From: Semisulcospira habei
Taxonomy: Eukaryota > Mollusca > Gastropoda > Semisulcospiridae
Length of the DNA: 64,000 nucleotides
Assembly (NCBI GenBank): GCA_036245525.1
Contig: BTPG01000003.1
Coordinates: forward strand, 157,492,439-157,556,438
Direction: 5' to 3'
Shown here: piece after piece, positions 51,948 through 63,079 of the stretch
Numbering within the stretch: position 1 is the first letter of the stretch
How the letters are laid out: every line of letters begins with the position of its first letter
Position numbers and translations under genes: made by a program
The notes under the pieces: generated by a model
Database searches by the model: none
Told to the model about the DNA's origin: nothing
The model's input: only the letters and a program-made list of their open reading frames with translations

Positions 51948-52162
51948 TTAACCCATTCATCCCTGATGCACTACAGCAGGAGAGGGGTTGACCATGATAA
52001 TTCAAGGGCAGTGCCAGATTAGCTTGGCGCTGACAGGCGCCAAGCTAATCTGGCACTAACCTTGAATTATCATGGTCGATCCATCTTCTGCAACAGGTGC
52101 ATAGTCGTTAGATGACGCCTCCAAAATTTGGGAAATACGTGCGTCGGACTGAATGAGTTAAG
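51948..52162. mobile_element. 213-bp-family piggyBac-like MITE
   Basis: TTAACCCATTCATCCC … GACTGAATGAGTTAA. Central arms pair almost perfectly across GGCGC-TGACAG-GCGCC. Lies in intron 7. Confidence 0.82.
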
Positions 52163-52315
52163 CCACACGAGAAATGGCATTGAACACCTGCAGATAGAAA
52201 TGGTGCCAGCAAAAAGCATCGTCAGGGACACGTGCAGGGTTGCAGCTTAACATTCCCGCAGATGGGACAAATGTCCTGGGTTTGCCAGCATGAATAGGAC
52301 ATATATCCACCGTAC

Positions 52316-52425
52316 AGAAATTTTATAGTGACAAAAGTAATGCGGCATCATTTGAGTCGTCAGAAACACTGAAGGGTTTCTGACGACTCGAATGATGTCG
52401 CGTTTCTTTAGCTCGTCAGTATAGT
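52316..52425. mobile_element. hairpin MITE, TA-flanked family
   Basis: Inner arms GAGTCGTCAGAAAC and GTTTCTGACGACTC, outer arms AATGCGGCATCATTT and GAATGATGTCGCGTTTC; right end AGCTCGTCAGTATA as in 26207-26288. Confidence 0.65.
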
Positions 52426-52889
52426 AGATCATCATGGCGTATTCTTGTGTTCGTGTGGTATCATTAAAATAAAGCAAGACGCAAGTGTTGCACACAAAAT
52501 GACGAGAAGGGAAAAGAATGGCTGATGATAAAAGGCCATAAATAATAGTACATGTAAGATAGTGTTTCGTGAGTGGTCACTGCATGCAATGCAGACTTCG
52601 ACTGCTAATGTGCTATGTAAAATATGAATTCCAAGACAACAGAAAAGTGATCAGACAGGCAGTATCGAGGCAATTATAATAGGACATTTGAAAGACTGGC
52701 ACCTACATTATTTAGACATTTTAGCCCTGCGGTCAGACATAACCGATGTCCTACACCTAGTTGCATCCCTGCATATGAGATGCTTTGCCCTGCCATTCGG
52801 TAGCACAGCCATTTTGCTAGTAGCAAAGTGGTTAGACATAGGAGCAATTTGTATTTCTTGGTGTCTTGAATGACAGTTATTTGTTGCAG

Positions 52890-53005
52890 CAGCAGGACCG
52901 GCAGGTGGAGGTGGAGGGGATGAAGAGCTGGATCTGATGTTCGACCCCAACCTCAACTGTTACTATGACCCGCGCACGCTCAAGTACTATGAGCTGGTCA
53001 CCTGA
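52890..53005 (+). CDS. host gene X, last exon
   Basis: Starts after a run of three CAG acceptors (TTGTTGCAGCAGCAG|). All three leave the frame open and differ by one residue each. Codes for [15 protein letters not shown] and a C-terminal tail with [11 protein letters not shown] and LKYYELVT, then TGA (53003-53005). The Asp-Pro/Tyr-Tyr tail is the most distinctive part of this protein and is probably the conserved piece for a homology search. With exons 1-7 it completes 452 codons without a stop. Confidence 0.83.
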
Positions 53006-53450
53006 GCCAGCCGTCCCTCAGCACACGGCAAACTGTGATGATGTGGTTGTGATAAGACATGGGCTAGTTCTGCGGCAAGAAGCGTGGCAAACCTACAGCA
53101 TTATCCCCAGTAGCAAACTGTCTTCGGGCCCACGGTGGCCAAAGTGGGCCCGCTGTGGCCATCGTGTGCCGGAATACCTTTGCTTACTGGGATGCACACT
53201 GGTACTCAAGATGATGATGAGCATGCAAGTGGGAATGTATAAAGCTGTGATAGTTGTTTGGTGAATGATTCCGATGCGTTTGATGCTAGTGTCAAGCATG
53301 CTGGTCTGTGTTAATCTTGTAGAGGAGTTCTGTTATTGATTAATCCTTTTGAGCATGCATGATTAATTATACGTAAAAATGCAAATGAAAAAAATAAATC
53401 CATTGATATTTATTTGAAGCTACATTTTCAGCATGAAAAAAAAAAAAAAT
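53006..53450 (+). other. 3' UTR of host gene X
   Basis: Non-coding sequence after the stop with an AATAAA at 53393-53398 and an A-rich stretch at about 53437. A second AATAAA lies at 53805-53810, so a longer 3' end is possible. Cleavage site not determinable. Confidence 0.55.
53393..53398 (+). terminator. poly(A) signal AATAAA
   Basis: Canonical hexamer about 390 bp after the stop codon. Confidence 0.5.
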
Positions 53451-53813
53451 AGCATTCACTGAATACAATTGAAGAAAAGATACATAGCCACAGTATGTAC
53501 ACAAGAACACATATTGTCAAGCTCAAGGGATAGTACATGAACTTTGAACATATATTGACAACACACTAAAAGAAAAAGTCGAAATAACTGCTCATGTAAC
53601 TTACAAACTGTACAGCATTCTAATGAAAGCATAAAATGAGTTGCATGACTTGTGATTACGCCTTATGCAGGCAGAGACGGACTCCGTCTCCTGAGACTAT
53701 GGGGTTAGATGTTTTCTCTTCCTCTTCTGTCCTTGTGGAGTACAAAGTTGTTTGATTGCCATTGCTGTACTGACAAGTCTGCTTGCCAAAACAAATCTGT
53801 TTTTAATAAATTG

Positions 53814-53896
53814 TAACCCTTGGCTGTTGGCAGCACTTTTTCTCACGATGATTCCTGTCATCGTGACAAAAAGCACTGCAGACAGCCAAAGGGTTT
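53814..53896. mobile_element. 90-bp-family MITE
   Basis: GTAACCCTTGGCTGTTGG … CGATGATTCCTGTCATCG … CAGACAGCCAAAGGG. Confidence 0.72.
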
Positions 53897-54080
53897 GTTT
53901 TGCCCTTCAGGTTATAAAATGTCCACTATAGCTCTACAAGGACTATGCAGCATGGCTGTGTGCATTGTCTGCTGATCGCAAGTGCTAGTCCCACTGGGTA
54001 AATGTTGACGAGAGTGGTTGACGTAAACATGTTAAAAGTGGGTGTGTCTGTACAGTGTTTTTGCATTTGTAAATCAGTTT

Positions 54081-54281
54081 CAACCCCTTCACTGTCAGTG
54101 GACCCAAATTGATGTCTTTGAAAGCAGGGCAAATTCAACATGGCATAATCCCATCAATCCAAGGAGCATGGCTCTGAATAGAATCAGTGAGAGGCAAAGA
54201 GCTTCGTGAGCCCCCGTGTATGCGGGGGCTCACGAAGTTCTTTGCCTCCCGCATTTTTTTCCAGCAGTGAAGGGTTCAAGC
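54081..54281. mobile_element. 200-bp MITE with 'CTTCACTG' ends
   Basis: Ends CAACCCCTTCACTG and CAGTGAAGGGTTC; central hairpin 54191-54251 (GAGGCAAAGAGCTTCGTGAG, mirrored). Same family at 54779-54999; hairpin-only relatives at 54660-54728 and 57421-57490. Confidence 0.72.
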
Positions 54282-54659
54282 TGAGGCATTCGTTACAAAC
54301 AACCTAATTTTTACACGACAAGATCTGAGAATTCTCCTGCTTCCTGCAGGCAGGAGACTGATAACTGATATGATTGTGAACAGTTTCCTATTGAAATCCT
54401 GCACTCTTCCTGTCCGTGCGGCAAACTTTTTATGTGCAATGTGGCCTTGGGCAGAAGGCGAGCACGGATGAGTGTTGTAAATGCTGGACTTCGACAAAAA
54501 TTCAGGGATATCACCGAGTACGAAATAAATTCTGTACGAGTTTCACAGACTGTTGTTCGTTGCTTATTCTCTTAAGCTTCAAGCAGTGTACGTCTTTTGA
54601 ACGCTGTACTATGTCGACAATGAAATCACTATGTAGATGGTCCGTGTGCACATTTTTTT

Positions 54660-54728
54660 CTGCAAGAGGCACGGATTCTCATGAGCCCCTGCAGCAGCAG
54701 GGGTTCACGAGATCTGTGCCTCTTGCCA
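54660..54728. repeat. hairpin of the 'CTTCACTG' MITE family
   Basis: AAGAGGCACGGATTCTCATG … GAGATCTGTGCCTCTT with a CCCCTGCAGCAGCAGGGG centre. Confidence 0.68.
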
Positions 54729-54778
54729 ACTGATACTGGCTTCATCTGTTCCTCAAATTGAAGGCGGCGTAATCAGTC

Positions 54779-54999
54779 AACCCCTTCCCTGCCGAGGAAA
54801 AAAAATGGGACACCACACTACCGCAAGAGGGACAGTTCCTCATGAGCCCCTGCAATTGCGGGGGCTCATGAGGACCTGTGCCTCTCACTGAAACCACTTT
54901 GTGTGTCCCATTGTTCATGGGACGGCCGGAGCTCTTTCACGCTGAGTTTACACAGTTTTCAGACATGCAGTGTACGTACATTGGCAGTGAAGGGGTTAA
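54779..54999. mobile_element. 220-bp MITE with 'CTTCCCTG/CAGTGAAG' ends
   Basis: TCAACCCCTTCCCTG … GGCAGTGAAGGGGTTAA; inner hairpin 54829-54889 (CCTCATGAGCCCCTGCAATT, mirrored). Confidence 0.74.
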
Positions 55000-55127
55000 T
55001 TGTCCTGTGGAGTCCTCCATTGCCTTGCATCTAACTTGCACGGGGATAATAAATAAGTTTACTGGATTCCAGTCCTGTATATGTTACGGCAAATTTACAA
55101 AACCAGGAAATTGACGATTTCTTTTTT

Positions 55128-55340
55128 TAACTCATTCAGCCCGATGACCATATTTCCCAAATTTTTGAGGCGTTATCTAGTGACTATGCGCCAGTTGCAG
55201 GAGATGGATCGACCATGATAATTCAAGGGCAGTGCCAGATTAGCTTGGCGCCTGAAGGCGCCAAGCTAATCTGGCACTACACTTGAATTATCATGGTCGA
55301 CACATCTCCTGCTGTAGTGCATCAGGGCTGAATGGGTTAA
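55128..55340. mobile_element. 213-bp piggyBac-like MITE, best preserved
   Basis: TTAACTCATTCAGCCCGATG … GGGCTGAATGGGTTAA. The arms around the GGCGCC-TGAA-GGCGCC centre are nearly perfect for over 60 bp. Confidence 0.85.
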
Positions 55341-55898
55341 AATTACAGGAAATTCACAAAATGGCCGTTTCACTCGGGGAACGAATTTGTAAAATTTGTA
55401 AGGATTTCATCAATTGCCTGAAATGTTGATGCCCCTTTCTCATGAGTATACCAAACTGTCCATAGTAGCTTTATTACATTTGTGTACTATGCCAAGTGGG
55501 AATAGGAGAGACATTCAGATTCCTGTTCTGTTCTGAAAACCACTTACTGTGTGGCATCAGCCGCTTGCTGTCTTCTTTTCACTTGCGGAAATTGCTAAGT
55601 CGCCGTTACTTAATTTATGAAGGGATTTCTTGAATTTTATGGTTTCATGAATTTATTATAGTGGTAAAATTGTAAAACCAGGATATTACTTTTGAAATTA
55701 GTAAATGCACTGAGTTACTGCATACACAATCTTGAATAATTCTTAGGATTTCATCCAACTTGCTCCCCAAAGACTTCTAACAGAAATAATTCCAGTCTCT
55801 ATACGTCAGTGTTATTGCTGTCACTTGCAGCAGGTATAACCAGATGCTACTCGACTTACTTTCAAAATGCCAGACAAACGTTGAGTGTTTTACAGGTT

Positions 55899-55986
55899 TT
55901 AACCCTCTGAGTGTTGGGAGCAGTTTTAGTCGCGATGATTCCTTCAGGAATTATTGCGACTAAAACTGCTGCCGACACAGAGTTAA
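55899..55986. mobile_element. 90-bp-family MITE
   Basis: TTTAACCCTCTGAGTG … CGATGATTCCTTCAGGAAT … ACACAGAGTTAA. Confidence 0.7.
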
Positions 55987-56103
55987 GCTAAGGAAAATAA
56001 CCATACAGCACAAGCAAGTCAATAAAGAACACTGACCAGATCTGTCTTCCTCACTCGTGAAGCATACAGTTAGAGCACCTTATGCCTGTTTGCAAATGTC
56101 AAT

Positions 56104-56139
<36 letters not shown>

Positions 56140-56591
56140 TGTGGAAAAAAGTTCTCGACATGTTCGTGTGTCCCATTTTCTTTTCAAAAATATAAATTCA
56201 TGAATTTCCTAGCCCTTAAGACCAGAAAATTCACGATTATCCTAGGACTTTCTGGGATTTCATGAAATCCCCAAGTGAAACGGCATGTTCATGAATTTAC
56301 AGGGATTTAACAAATTTCCCGATTTTATTAATTTACTACAACAAATACTGCTAGGGAGTAACACTGGATTCCAGTCATAAAAACATTGTCAACAATGGAT
56401 CACATGCGCCGTAATCAGCCTCTGCGTCGTTGGTTCGTGTACTGTCTGTGACCCCTGCACACAGAACAAATGTATGTTATCAGCTGCATTTAGAGGCAGA
56501 TAACAACATGAAAGCTTCTTTTCTACCAATATTTGTAATAGATAAATTCTTCACTTGTATAACAAACCAAACAGTCTTTAGATCACTTACT

Positions 56592-56813
56592 TTAACCCAT
56601 ATCATACTGAGGCTAAAAGCTTAAAATTTGTACACTGCCATATGCAACTACATTATAGTACTTACAGATAAGGATATAGACCAATGACTTTAGTTCAAGA
56701 GTGGTGCCAGTAGCTTGGCACCTAGAGGTGCCAAGCTATTCTGGCACTACCCTTGAACTATTTTAGTCAAACTTATTTCACACACCGATGTATTCCGACT
56801 GATAAGGGTTAAC
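56592..56813. mobile_element. 213-bp-family MITE, decayed
   Basis: TTTAACCCATATCATAC … GTGCCAGTAGCTTGGCACC with its inverted arm … AAGGGTTAAC. Confidence 0.62.
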
Positions 56814-57903
56814 ATGTCAAGGGTCAACAAAATTCATCGCCAAGCTGCAGGGCTTTCCTTTCTATTGAGATGAAGCAAGATCAAAATAACAAAGGCAAAG
56901 AAAGCTTCATGAAAGAATGCGACAACATGATCGTGCCACTGGTCACAGATTGTGTTTCTGAAATCTTTGTAATTTTCAACACAGAGCCCCAGCCGTCCTC
57001 CCCCACCCGGGTCTGCCCTGGGGGACTTGGGTGGGGTTAGGTACTTTTTAGTTCCCAGGGTCACCCTGGTCAGCCCCACAGGGTGAGTTTTTCTCTCTAT
57101 TCTGGGGCATGTGTTTCTGTCTACCCTTGGTCCATTCACCTGTATTTGCCTTTTTAAAACTCTACCTACTGTCTGCACTGCCTGTAGCTCTTGATATTGG
57201 ATGTGTGTTGCTAAATGGTCTTAGCTTTATTTAGGCCCCATGTGTTAGGTTTATTTAATGTATTTGACCGGCTGGCGACATACATTCAATGTTCTGTTTA
57301 TTTTTTTTTTCACAAGCAGTGCAGGCACGTCCTGAGAAAGCCTTGTTGCTGTCGGGACGTTAAGCAATGTACAATCAAAACCCAGCCGTCCAGTGAGAGA
57401 ACATGAATACAAAGTGGGATTTGCAAGAGGCACATATCCTCATGAGCCGACGCAATAGTGGGAGCCCATGAGGATCTATGCCTCCTGCATTTAGGGCATT
57501 GTTCGTTGTGGTCCAGCAGTGAAAGAGTTGATCGAATGTGGGAACTTCGCCATAAGGACCATATACCAAGGAGCTGAATCAGGTGTGACAGTTCAAGGGC
57601 AGCGCCTGAAAGTGCCAATCTGATCAAGCAAGCACTACCCTTCAATTTTCACAGTTGATCCCTCTTTGGCTGTAGTTTGTCCTGTCAGAACAAGTCTGCC
57701 ATTATTTGTCAAAAGCCAGTATGACTGCAATACAATTATTGAAGTCACACAAATAGTAATATACTGAAGAGGAAAAGAAATGCGACATTTTTGGAATTGG
57801 CTCGTCGGTATACAATGAAAATCTCGCTTTTAAAAAAAAAGGCCAAACATGCTTTTGCCAAATGACAGCAGAAGTGCCAGGCAGCATGACATATGGTACT
57901 TAC

Positions 57904-58082
57904 GCGATGATTTCGATGTGGTCGATGGCCCACTGGTCATGGCCGGCCCCGTCATGCATCGGCTGCCACCAGCGCAGCTGAATCCCTACACCCTGTGCCT
58001 CCTGAGGAAAATCGTACGCCACCCGCTGGGGACGCAGGAAATCCTGGGGGTCGTGCCGTGCTAACAAGTGCCACTCTGCACC
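57904..58082 (-). CDS. Reelin-like repeat exon (second host gene)
   Basis: Minus-strand exon with acceptor TTTCTTGACAG|GG (at 58083) and donor ATCGC|GTAAGT (57903), phase 0 in and phase 2 out. It codes for GAEWHLLARHDPQDFLR, VAYDFPQEAQG, IQLRWWQPMHDGAGHDQW and AIDHIEIIA. RWWQP followed by DQWAID is characteristic of Reelin repeats (extracellular matrix glycoprotein subdomains), so this is probably one exon of a Reelin or Reelin-like secreted protein. Other exons must lie left of 57904 and right of 58082; I could not find them in the window. It converges with host gene X. Copy K lies just upstream, presumably in its intron. Confidence 0.72.
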
Positions 58083-58439
58083 CTGTCAAGAAACAAAGAC
58101 TGCGGGTCTGATTTTGCTTATTTGTACGATACATTAAGTGGGCACAATTTCTGTACGACATGAATGGCAAAGCCCTAATGGCTCACATGTATGATGGATC
58201 CATATAATAAATCTGACCTTCTGACCGTGACCTTTACGACCGATCACTTATATAAGATAAGAGATAGATAAACTGTATTGCCATATGCATAAACATTTGG
58301 AATTTTTTGCGGCATAAATGACGAGCATCCATGCAAAGATCAACGTATAAAACATGCATACATTACAATCAAGCAGACTCTAAAATACCAAACCACACAT
58401 ATGTATCATTCTACTAAACATGCACACACATCTAAGTAA
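58083..58439. other. intron of the Reelin-like gene (upstream side)
   Basis: AT-rich, no feature seen. Confidence 0.5.
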
Positions 58440-58877
58440 GTAAAATAAGATAAATCTTTATTATTACATGGTATTTATATGGCGCATTTCTCATATTTAT
58501 AATATAACTCAATGCGCAGAATGTAGCCGCGAACTGAACCCAACAAGCACGCTCACCTGAATCACGCGCATTCACTCACACACAGTACGTAAATACAGAA
58601 CATTCATGTGGTGCTAAGGGCAAGCTCAAGCGAGCTACTGAAGTGACGGTATTTGGAAATCGTTTTGTATTTGAAATTTTATTAAGTTGGCTGAAACTGA
58701 CACCAAAGTGGAGGGGGAGGAAGAACCGGAGTACCCGGAGAAAGAACCCCCGACGGTCCGCCCGAATTAACGGTGACACTTACTAGAGGAGAAAAGTCCG
58801 TCGCCGGAACACGGAATCGAACCTCGCACCTTTAGCATTGGTGGCAGGCGCCTTAACCACTGCGCCACGGACCGCCC
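58440..58877 (-). mobile_element. tRNA-derived SINE, copy 3 (diverged tail)
   Basis: Minus strand: head GGCGGTCCGTGGCGCAGTGG (58877 backwards) with box B GGTTCGATTCC. The 3' half differs from the other two copies, so it may be a sister subfamily. It ends 17 bp before copy K. Confidence 0.82.
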
Positions 58878-59448
58878 CTATCGCATAATAACCATTATTT
58901 CCTCAAAATTATTACCGACTGCATTACTACTAGGAATACTTCGCTTAGCTTAACAATTTTACCCAAAAAAACTCGTGTACGTTACCACAGGGGAGGCAAT
59001 CACTAGGGGTGTCGTAACCAGGACACCCGGGGTGGCCTCCCCTCCTCCCTATCCGGTGGCGCGCTCACCATTTTCCGGCAGTCTCTTCGCTTAGCTGCTC
59101 AGGACAGGCCGTGTGCACTTTGTGCTCCGGCTGTAGTTAGGTGGATTACCATTGTGTACTGTGGACTCTTGGATTTATGTGTTCGGACTTTCGTGGACGT
59201 TGGATTATGTGCATTGTGTTGTGATTGAATTAATACGTGGTCTGTGCATTACGTGGTGTTGGTTTCTGTGGAATTACTGGTTTGGCAATGGCGAGGAAAG
59301 GTAGCGGTGACTGCCTCTAACCGGTTTCGACCGGGCAGCGGCGGTGACCGGGCCATGATGGGAGCGTGGTTCTTCTTTGGAGGTTCCCCGTTTTCACTTC
59401 GTTTGGTTGTTTTGTTGTTTTTTGTTCTGTCCTTTGTTACAGTACTCA

Positions 59449-59620
59449 GGTACGGACATGCACCAAGTGTGGTGCCTTCCAATGGCTGAGTGAGGGCCAT
59501 GATGTCCGCCTACCCTGCTCGGGCGGCTCCTCCAGCCGGACATGCCGCGAATGCGGGACTTGAGAGGAAGAAAGATGGTCACAGCTGTGGGCGTTTTACC
59601 GGAAGGAGAGACTGGCGCCG
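59449..59620 (+). pseudogene. gag Cys-cluster remnant of copy K
   Basis: After CCTTTGTTACAG|TACTCAG: VRTCTKCGAFQWLSEGHD … TCRECGT and TGA. Cys pairs mostly kept, then a stop within the cluster. The mini-exon at 59288 (ATGGCGAGGAAAG|GTAGCG) no longer joins in frame. Confidence 0.7.
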
Positions 59621-60679
59621 ATCTCACAGCTGAAGTCGAGGACGGCGCTAGAGCAGACCACCAACGATGGGGTACGCCCTAGGCACGGGTCGGCTTTGGG
59701 AGCTCGGTCCCCCTGCAGTAGGAAGATTGGTTGGGCGAGATTATCACCCCCCAGGTGAAAGACAGAGAGAGAGCTCCCAAGCGGGGGACCCCCCCCCCCT
59801 CCCCCCCTCTGAAAAGAGAGTGCCTGCCAGCCTTAGGCCAGACCAGCGCCATCACCGGGCCGCGTCTTCAACACACCTCTCAGTCAGGGGCGGGATTGAG
59901 AGTCACAGAGTGAACTCTACACCTCCACCCCTCCATTTGATGTCCGGGGATATGAGAGAACAATTGCGACGAGATTTGTTGCCACGGCAGGTCATGGGAA
60001 GACGAGGAAGGGGGCAAAGACAAAATATGGTTGGACCGAAGCTGTCCAGGACGGACATTCGGTCATTAGAGCCAGCCGACGGGAGGTGCATCCCCGTCGT
60101 GAGTGAACCACCAGGACACCTCCCCCATGCCATAAGAACATGTTGAATGACACAGGCTTTAGGGTCCCGAGTCGTAGAGTGGAGCCACAGACGAGATCTA
60201 ACGCACAGGGTGGATCCCCCATGTCTGAAGCCCTATTGGGAAGAACTCGGTCAGCAGTCGTTGAGAGGTGGTGCCAACCACACACCCACACTCCACCCTA
60301 GGAGGTAGAGAGGAACTCACAGTGGCCATGGACCTGCATTACACGGGGAGGAAGCCTATATGTTCGGTCAGGCGACCGTGGCGGCGGGAGGAAGGGCACT
60401 ACAGACAGCTATTGCCTGGGAACGGCGTCTTCCTTCTTCGCCTCTCCGACCAGTGGACAAGCTCGGGTACGGCGCAGCGTGGGATCTCTCGGTGACACCG
60501 AGCATCAGAGGCACCCGCCAAGAGCGGCCGGTCTTCATACCTGAGCTTTAAGGGCCGATTTCCTCGGGGAAACGACGGCCTCGCCACCGGCGCCGGGATC
60601 ACGGAGATGGCAGTGGCAGGACGGAATCGCCCTCACTTTTGACACTCGACCTCAGCCTGTTGGACTATGGAACGAGCGT

Positions 60680-61260
60680 TAACGCATCAACACAGTGGGT
60701 TCCGCTCTCTTCCAAGTAGGAGCAGCGTCTCGCGGGTCAGGATCCTCGTATGGGATGAGGGATCCAGCGAAAAAACACATCAACAGGCTGGAAATGGAAG
60801 CAGTGTGCTTCGCGTTCTTGCCAGGAAGCAGTGGCACACAGGTCAAGATATCCTCGCCGTTGGACGAGAGATCAAGCCGTCAAACACCTCAACAGGTCGC
60901 AGATGAAGCAGGGCGGCCCGCGCTCTCTCCGTGGGAAGCAGCGTCTCACGAGACAGGATTCTCGTAATGGACGAAGGATCAAGCGGACGAACACATCTAC
61001 AGGCTGGAGTGATAGCAGTGTGCCCCGCATTCTCTCCGAGTGGAAGCAGCGGCTCACAAGTCAGGATATCCTCGTACATGGACGAGGAATCAAGCCGTCT
61101 AACACTTCTACAGGTTGGAGTGGAAAGCAGTGTGCCCCGCATTCTCTCCGAGTGGAAGCAGTGGCTCACAAGTCAGGATATCCTCGTACGTGGACGAGGG
61201 ATCAAGCCGTCTCACTTCAATAGGCTGGAGGGAAAGCAGTGTGACTCGCGCTCTCTCTGG
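60680..61260 (+). repeat. about 110-bp minisatellite in copy K
   Basis: Five or more units of 107-113 bp marked by GATATCCTCGTACGTGGACG variants (60739, 60846, 60957, 61066, 61179) and CAGTGTGCCCCGCATTCTC. Confidence 0.82.
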
Positions 61261-61921
61261 GTGGGAGCAACGTATCTTGGGGACAGCTCGACAGTGGTGA
61301 CCTACATCCTGAACCGGAGGTCTAGGAGGCACTAAGTCTACACCTGGAGGACATGGTTCGGAGTGGGGGTAGACAACGGACACGCCTAGCAGACGGTCGG
61401 GGCGCTCCAACACATCGCAGATTCGCCGCTCTTTGGACAAAGTGTCTGGGTTCTTTGCGTCATTCCGCCAGCCATCATCGCCCTGAGAGGTAAGCTGCGA
61501 CGATGACCGACGCATCGTGTGGCCCAGTGCGTCACATTGCTCCCTCGCAGACTTCGGGATCTAGCGGAGGCATTGGGCGACCACTCGGCAAGACGGCGGC
61601 AGACAACGGAGGTTCTTCTGAAGACTCCCGATGACCAGAGAGGATGGACATAATACTTCCACCGGCAGTGATATGGAGTCTCTTCTGGGCGGTGCTGTGC
61701 TAGTGGTGGATAAGGAGGCGTGGATGCTGTCGGCGGCTCCCCACAGACTACTGACTCGGACACGAGGAAGCGGAAGCGCAGCTTGGACAGGACTGCGCCC
61801 AGGGTTCGCTTCCCCCTAGCGGACGCAGAGTTTCATCGAGAGGTCGAAGCCTTCTGCTAGCAAGTGTCTGGAAAACACCTGGGACTTTGCAGCCTCGGTC
61901 CGTCAGAGCGGGACACGCGCG

Positions 61922-62387
61922 TCACACTGTGGCATCTACGGCAATGAAGAAGCTTACAGAATGGCAAAAGTGGGCGCAGAGAAAGAACAAGATGAAAATG
62001 GAGTCAGCTTCACAGAGATGAAGACCATCATTAAGTCTGTGTACAGACCACCACAACGGCCCCTAGACAGTTACCATCAGCTGTCCAGACAAGAGCAGGT
62101 GACCATCTTTCGTCTGAGGACCGGGCACAACCGACTCAATTTCCACCTGCACAGACGCTTCCACCTCGTGCCATCTCCCCTGTGCCCTTGTGGAGAAGCA
62201 GAGCAGACCGCAGAGCACATCCTCCAGGACTGTGGGAACCACCAGCCGCTGAGGGAGGAGATATGGCCGAAGCCCGCCACTCTACAAGAGAAACTGTACG
62301 GGCCTGTGGAGGCGCTACAGAAGACCACAGATTTCATTTTGAGAGCCAAACTCCAAGTGTGACGGCGTTCGAGAAGAAGAAGAAGAA
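61922..62387 (+). mobile_element. 5'-truncated non-LTR retrotransposon in copy K
   Basis: Flanked by a 12-bp duplication GGGACACGCGCG (61910-61921 and 62388-62399), ending in a GAAGAAGAAGAAG tail, with the end of a pol ORF inside. The duplication and simple-repeat tail are typical of target-primed reverse transcription. Confidence 0.88.
61961..62362 (+). pseudogene. C-terminal end of non-LTR pol protein
   Basis: 133 residues with FRLRTGHNRLNFHLHRRF and a zinc-knuckle-like CPCGEAEQTAEHILQDC, the usual ending of the pol ORF of Jockey/RTE-like non-LTR elements after the RNase H-like region. RT and endonuclease are absent because of 5' truncation. Confidence 0.8.
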
Positions 62388-63079
62388 GGGACACGCGCGG
62401 AGCTAGTGACAGCCTTTAGGATGGCGTACCACCCCACGGCCTTCTCCTTGGCGGAGATCGCCGGTGGCGACGGGATATGAAGGGACGTGCTGTTGTGACA
62501 GGTTCCACAGGTGACAGGTGCCCGTCTTTTGGGATAATGCAGCGGTGGAAGCTCCGCGCGAGGACATTCTTTTGTGGGACCGACTTGGCAGACAATAAGG
62601 CGACAGCACAGGATCCTTTGTCACCTCGGTAGGATTGTCTCCACTCGCTTCAGTCAGCGGTGGTGAGATGGAGCACGACTTGGTGATGCCCTGCCTAGAA
62701 AGAGACCACGGAGGTGGGCTGAGACCCCGACAGGCTACAGTAGGCCCTGACGGATCCCGGACCCGGAGACTAGGTGACTAGGTGACGTCTAGTGTCGGCT
62801 TGGCACTTACAAGTAACTTCGGCCCTGCGCTTGCGACTACTTGGACGGTCGGCCCTCTGGAACCAGTTGGCGAAGCGTGGGAGGACCCGGACTCCTGGCT
62901 GATGCAACGCCACCGACGCGGATTCCGGGGCATCAGAGGCAAGTCCGACGGGGGACCAGCACCCAGACTGCCGCCTAGGCAGGGAGTGCCTGACCGATAA
63001 CAGCGGGATAGCAACGGGGGAACACGCAGGCAGATACATCCGCTGGCTGGATGACGGTGCAGCTGGTGCTCGTCAGATG

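Larger units (their letters stand above)
53451..57903. other. intergenic or Reelin-like intron, MITE-rich
   Basis: No coding exon that I can support. Filled with hairpin MITEs (listed separately), a 31-T run (56107-56137) and repeated AAATTCATGAATTT-type sequence between 55090 and 56330. Its ends (TGGCCGTTTCACTCGGGG near 55363 and CCCCAAGTGAAACGGCATG near 56270) are inverted relative to each other, which may mark an old DNA transposon. About 56980-57380 resembles an untranslated 3' part of a retroelement (CTGTCGGGACGTTAAGC), low certainty. Confidence 0.45.

Noticed and set aside
56834..57178. Minus-strand ORF of 114 codons
   Set aside because: No domain, low-complexity Gly/Pro centre, in sequence that looks like a retroelement untranslated end; not called as a gene.
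57849..58064. Plus-strand ORF of 71 codons
   Set aside because: Exact antisense of the Reelin-like exon, which has splice sites and a recognisable motif; the plus-strand reading has neither.
61261..61335. RNase H fragment (DSSTVVTYIL) in copy K
   Set aside because: Single short resemblance next to a minisatellite, without the other acidic motifs nearby; could be chance.
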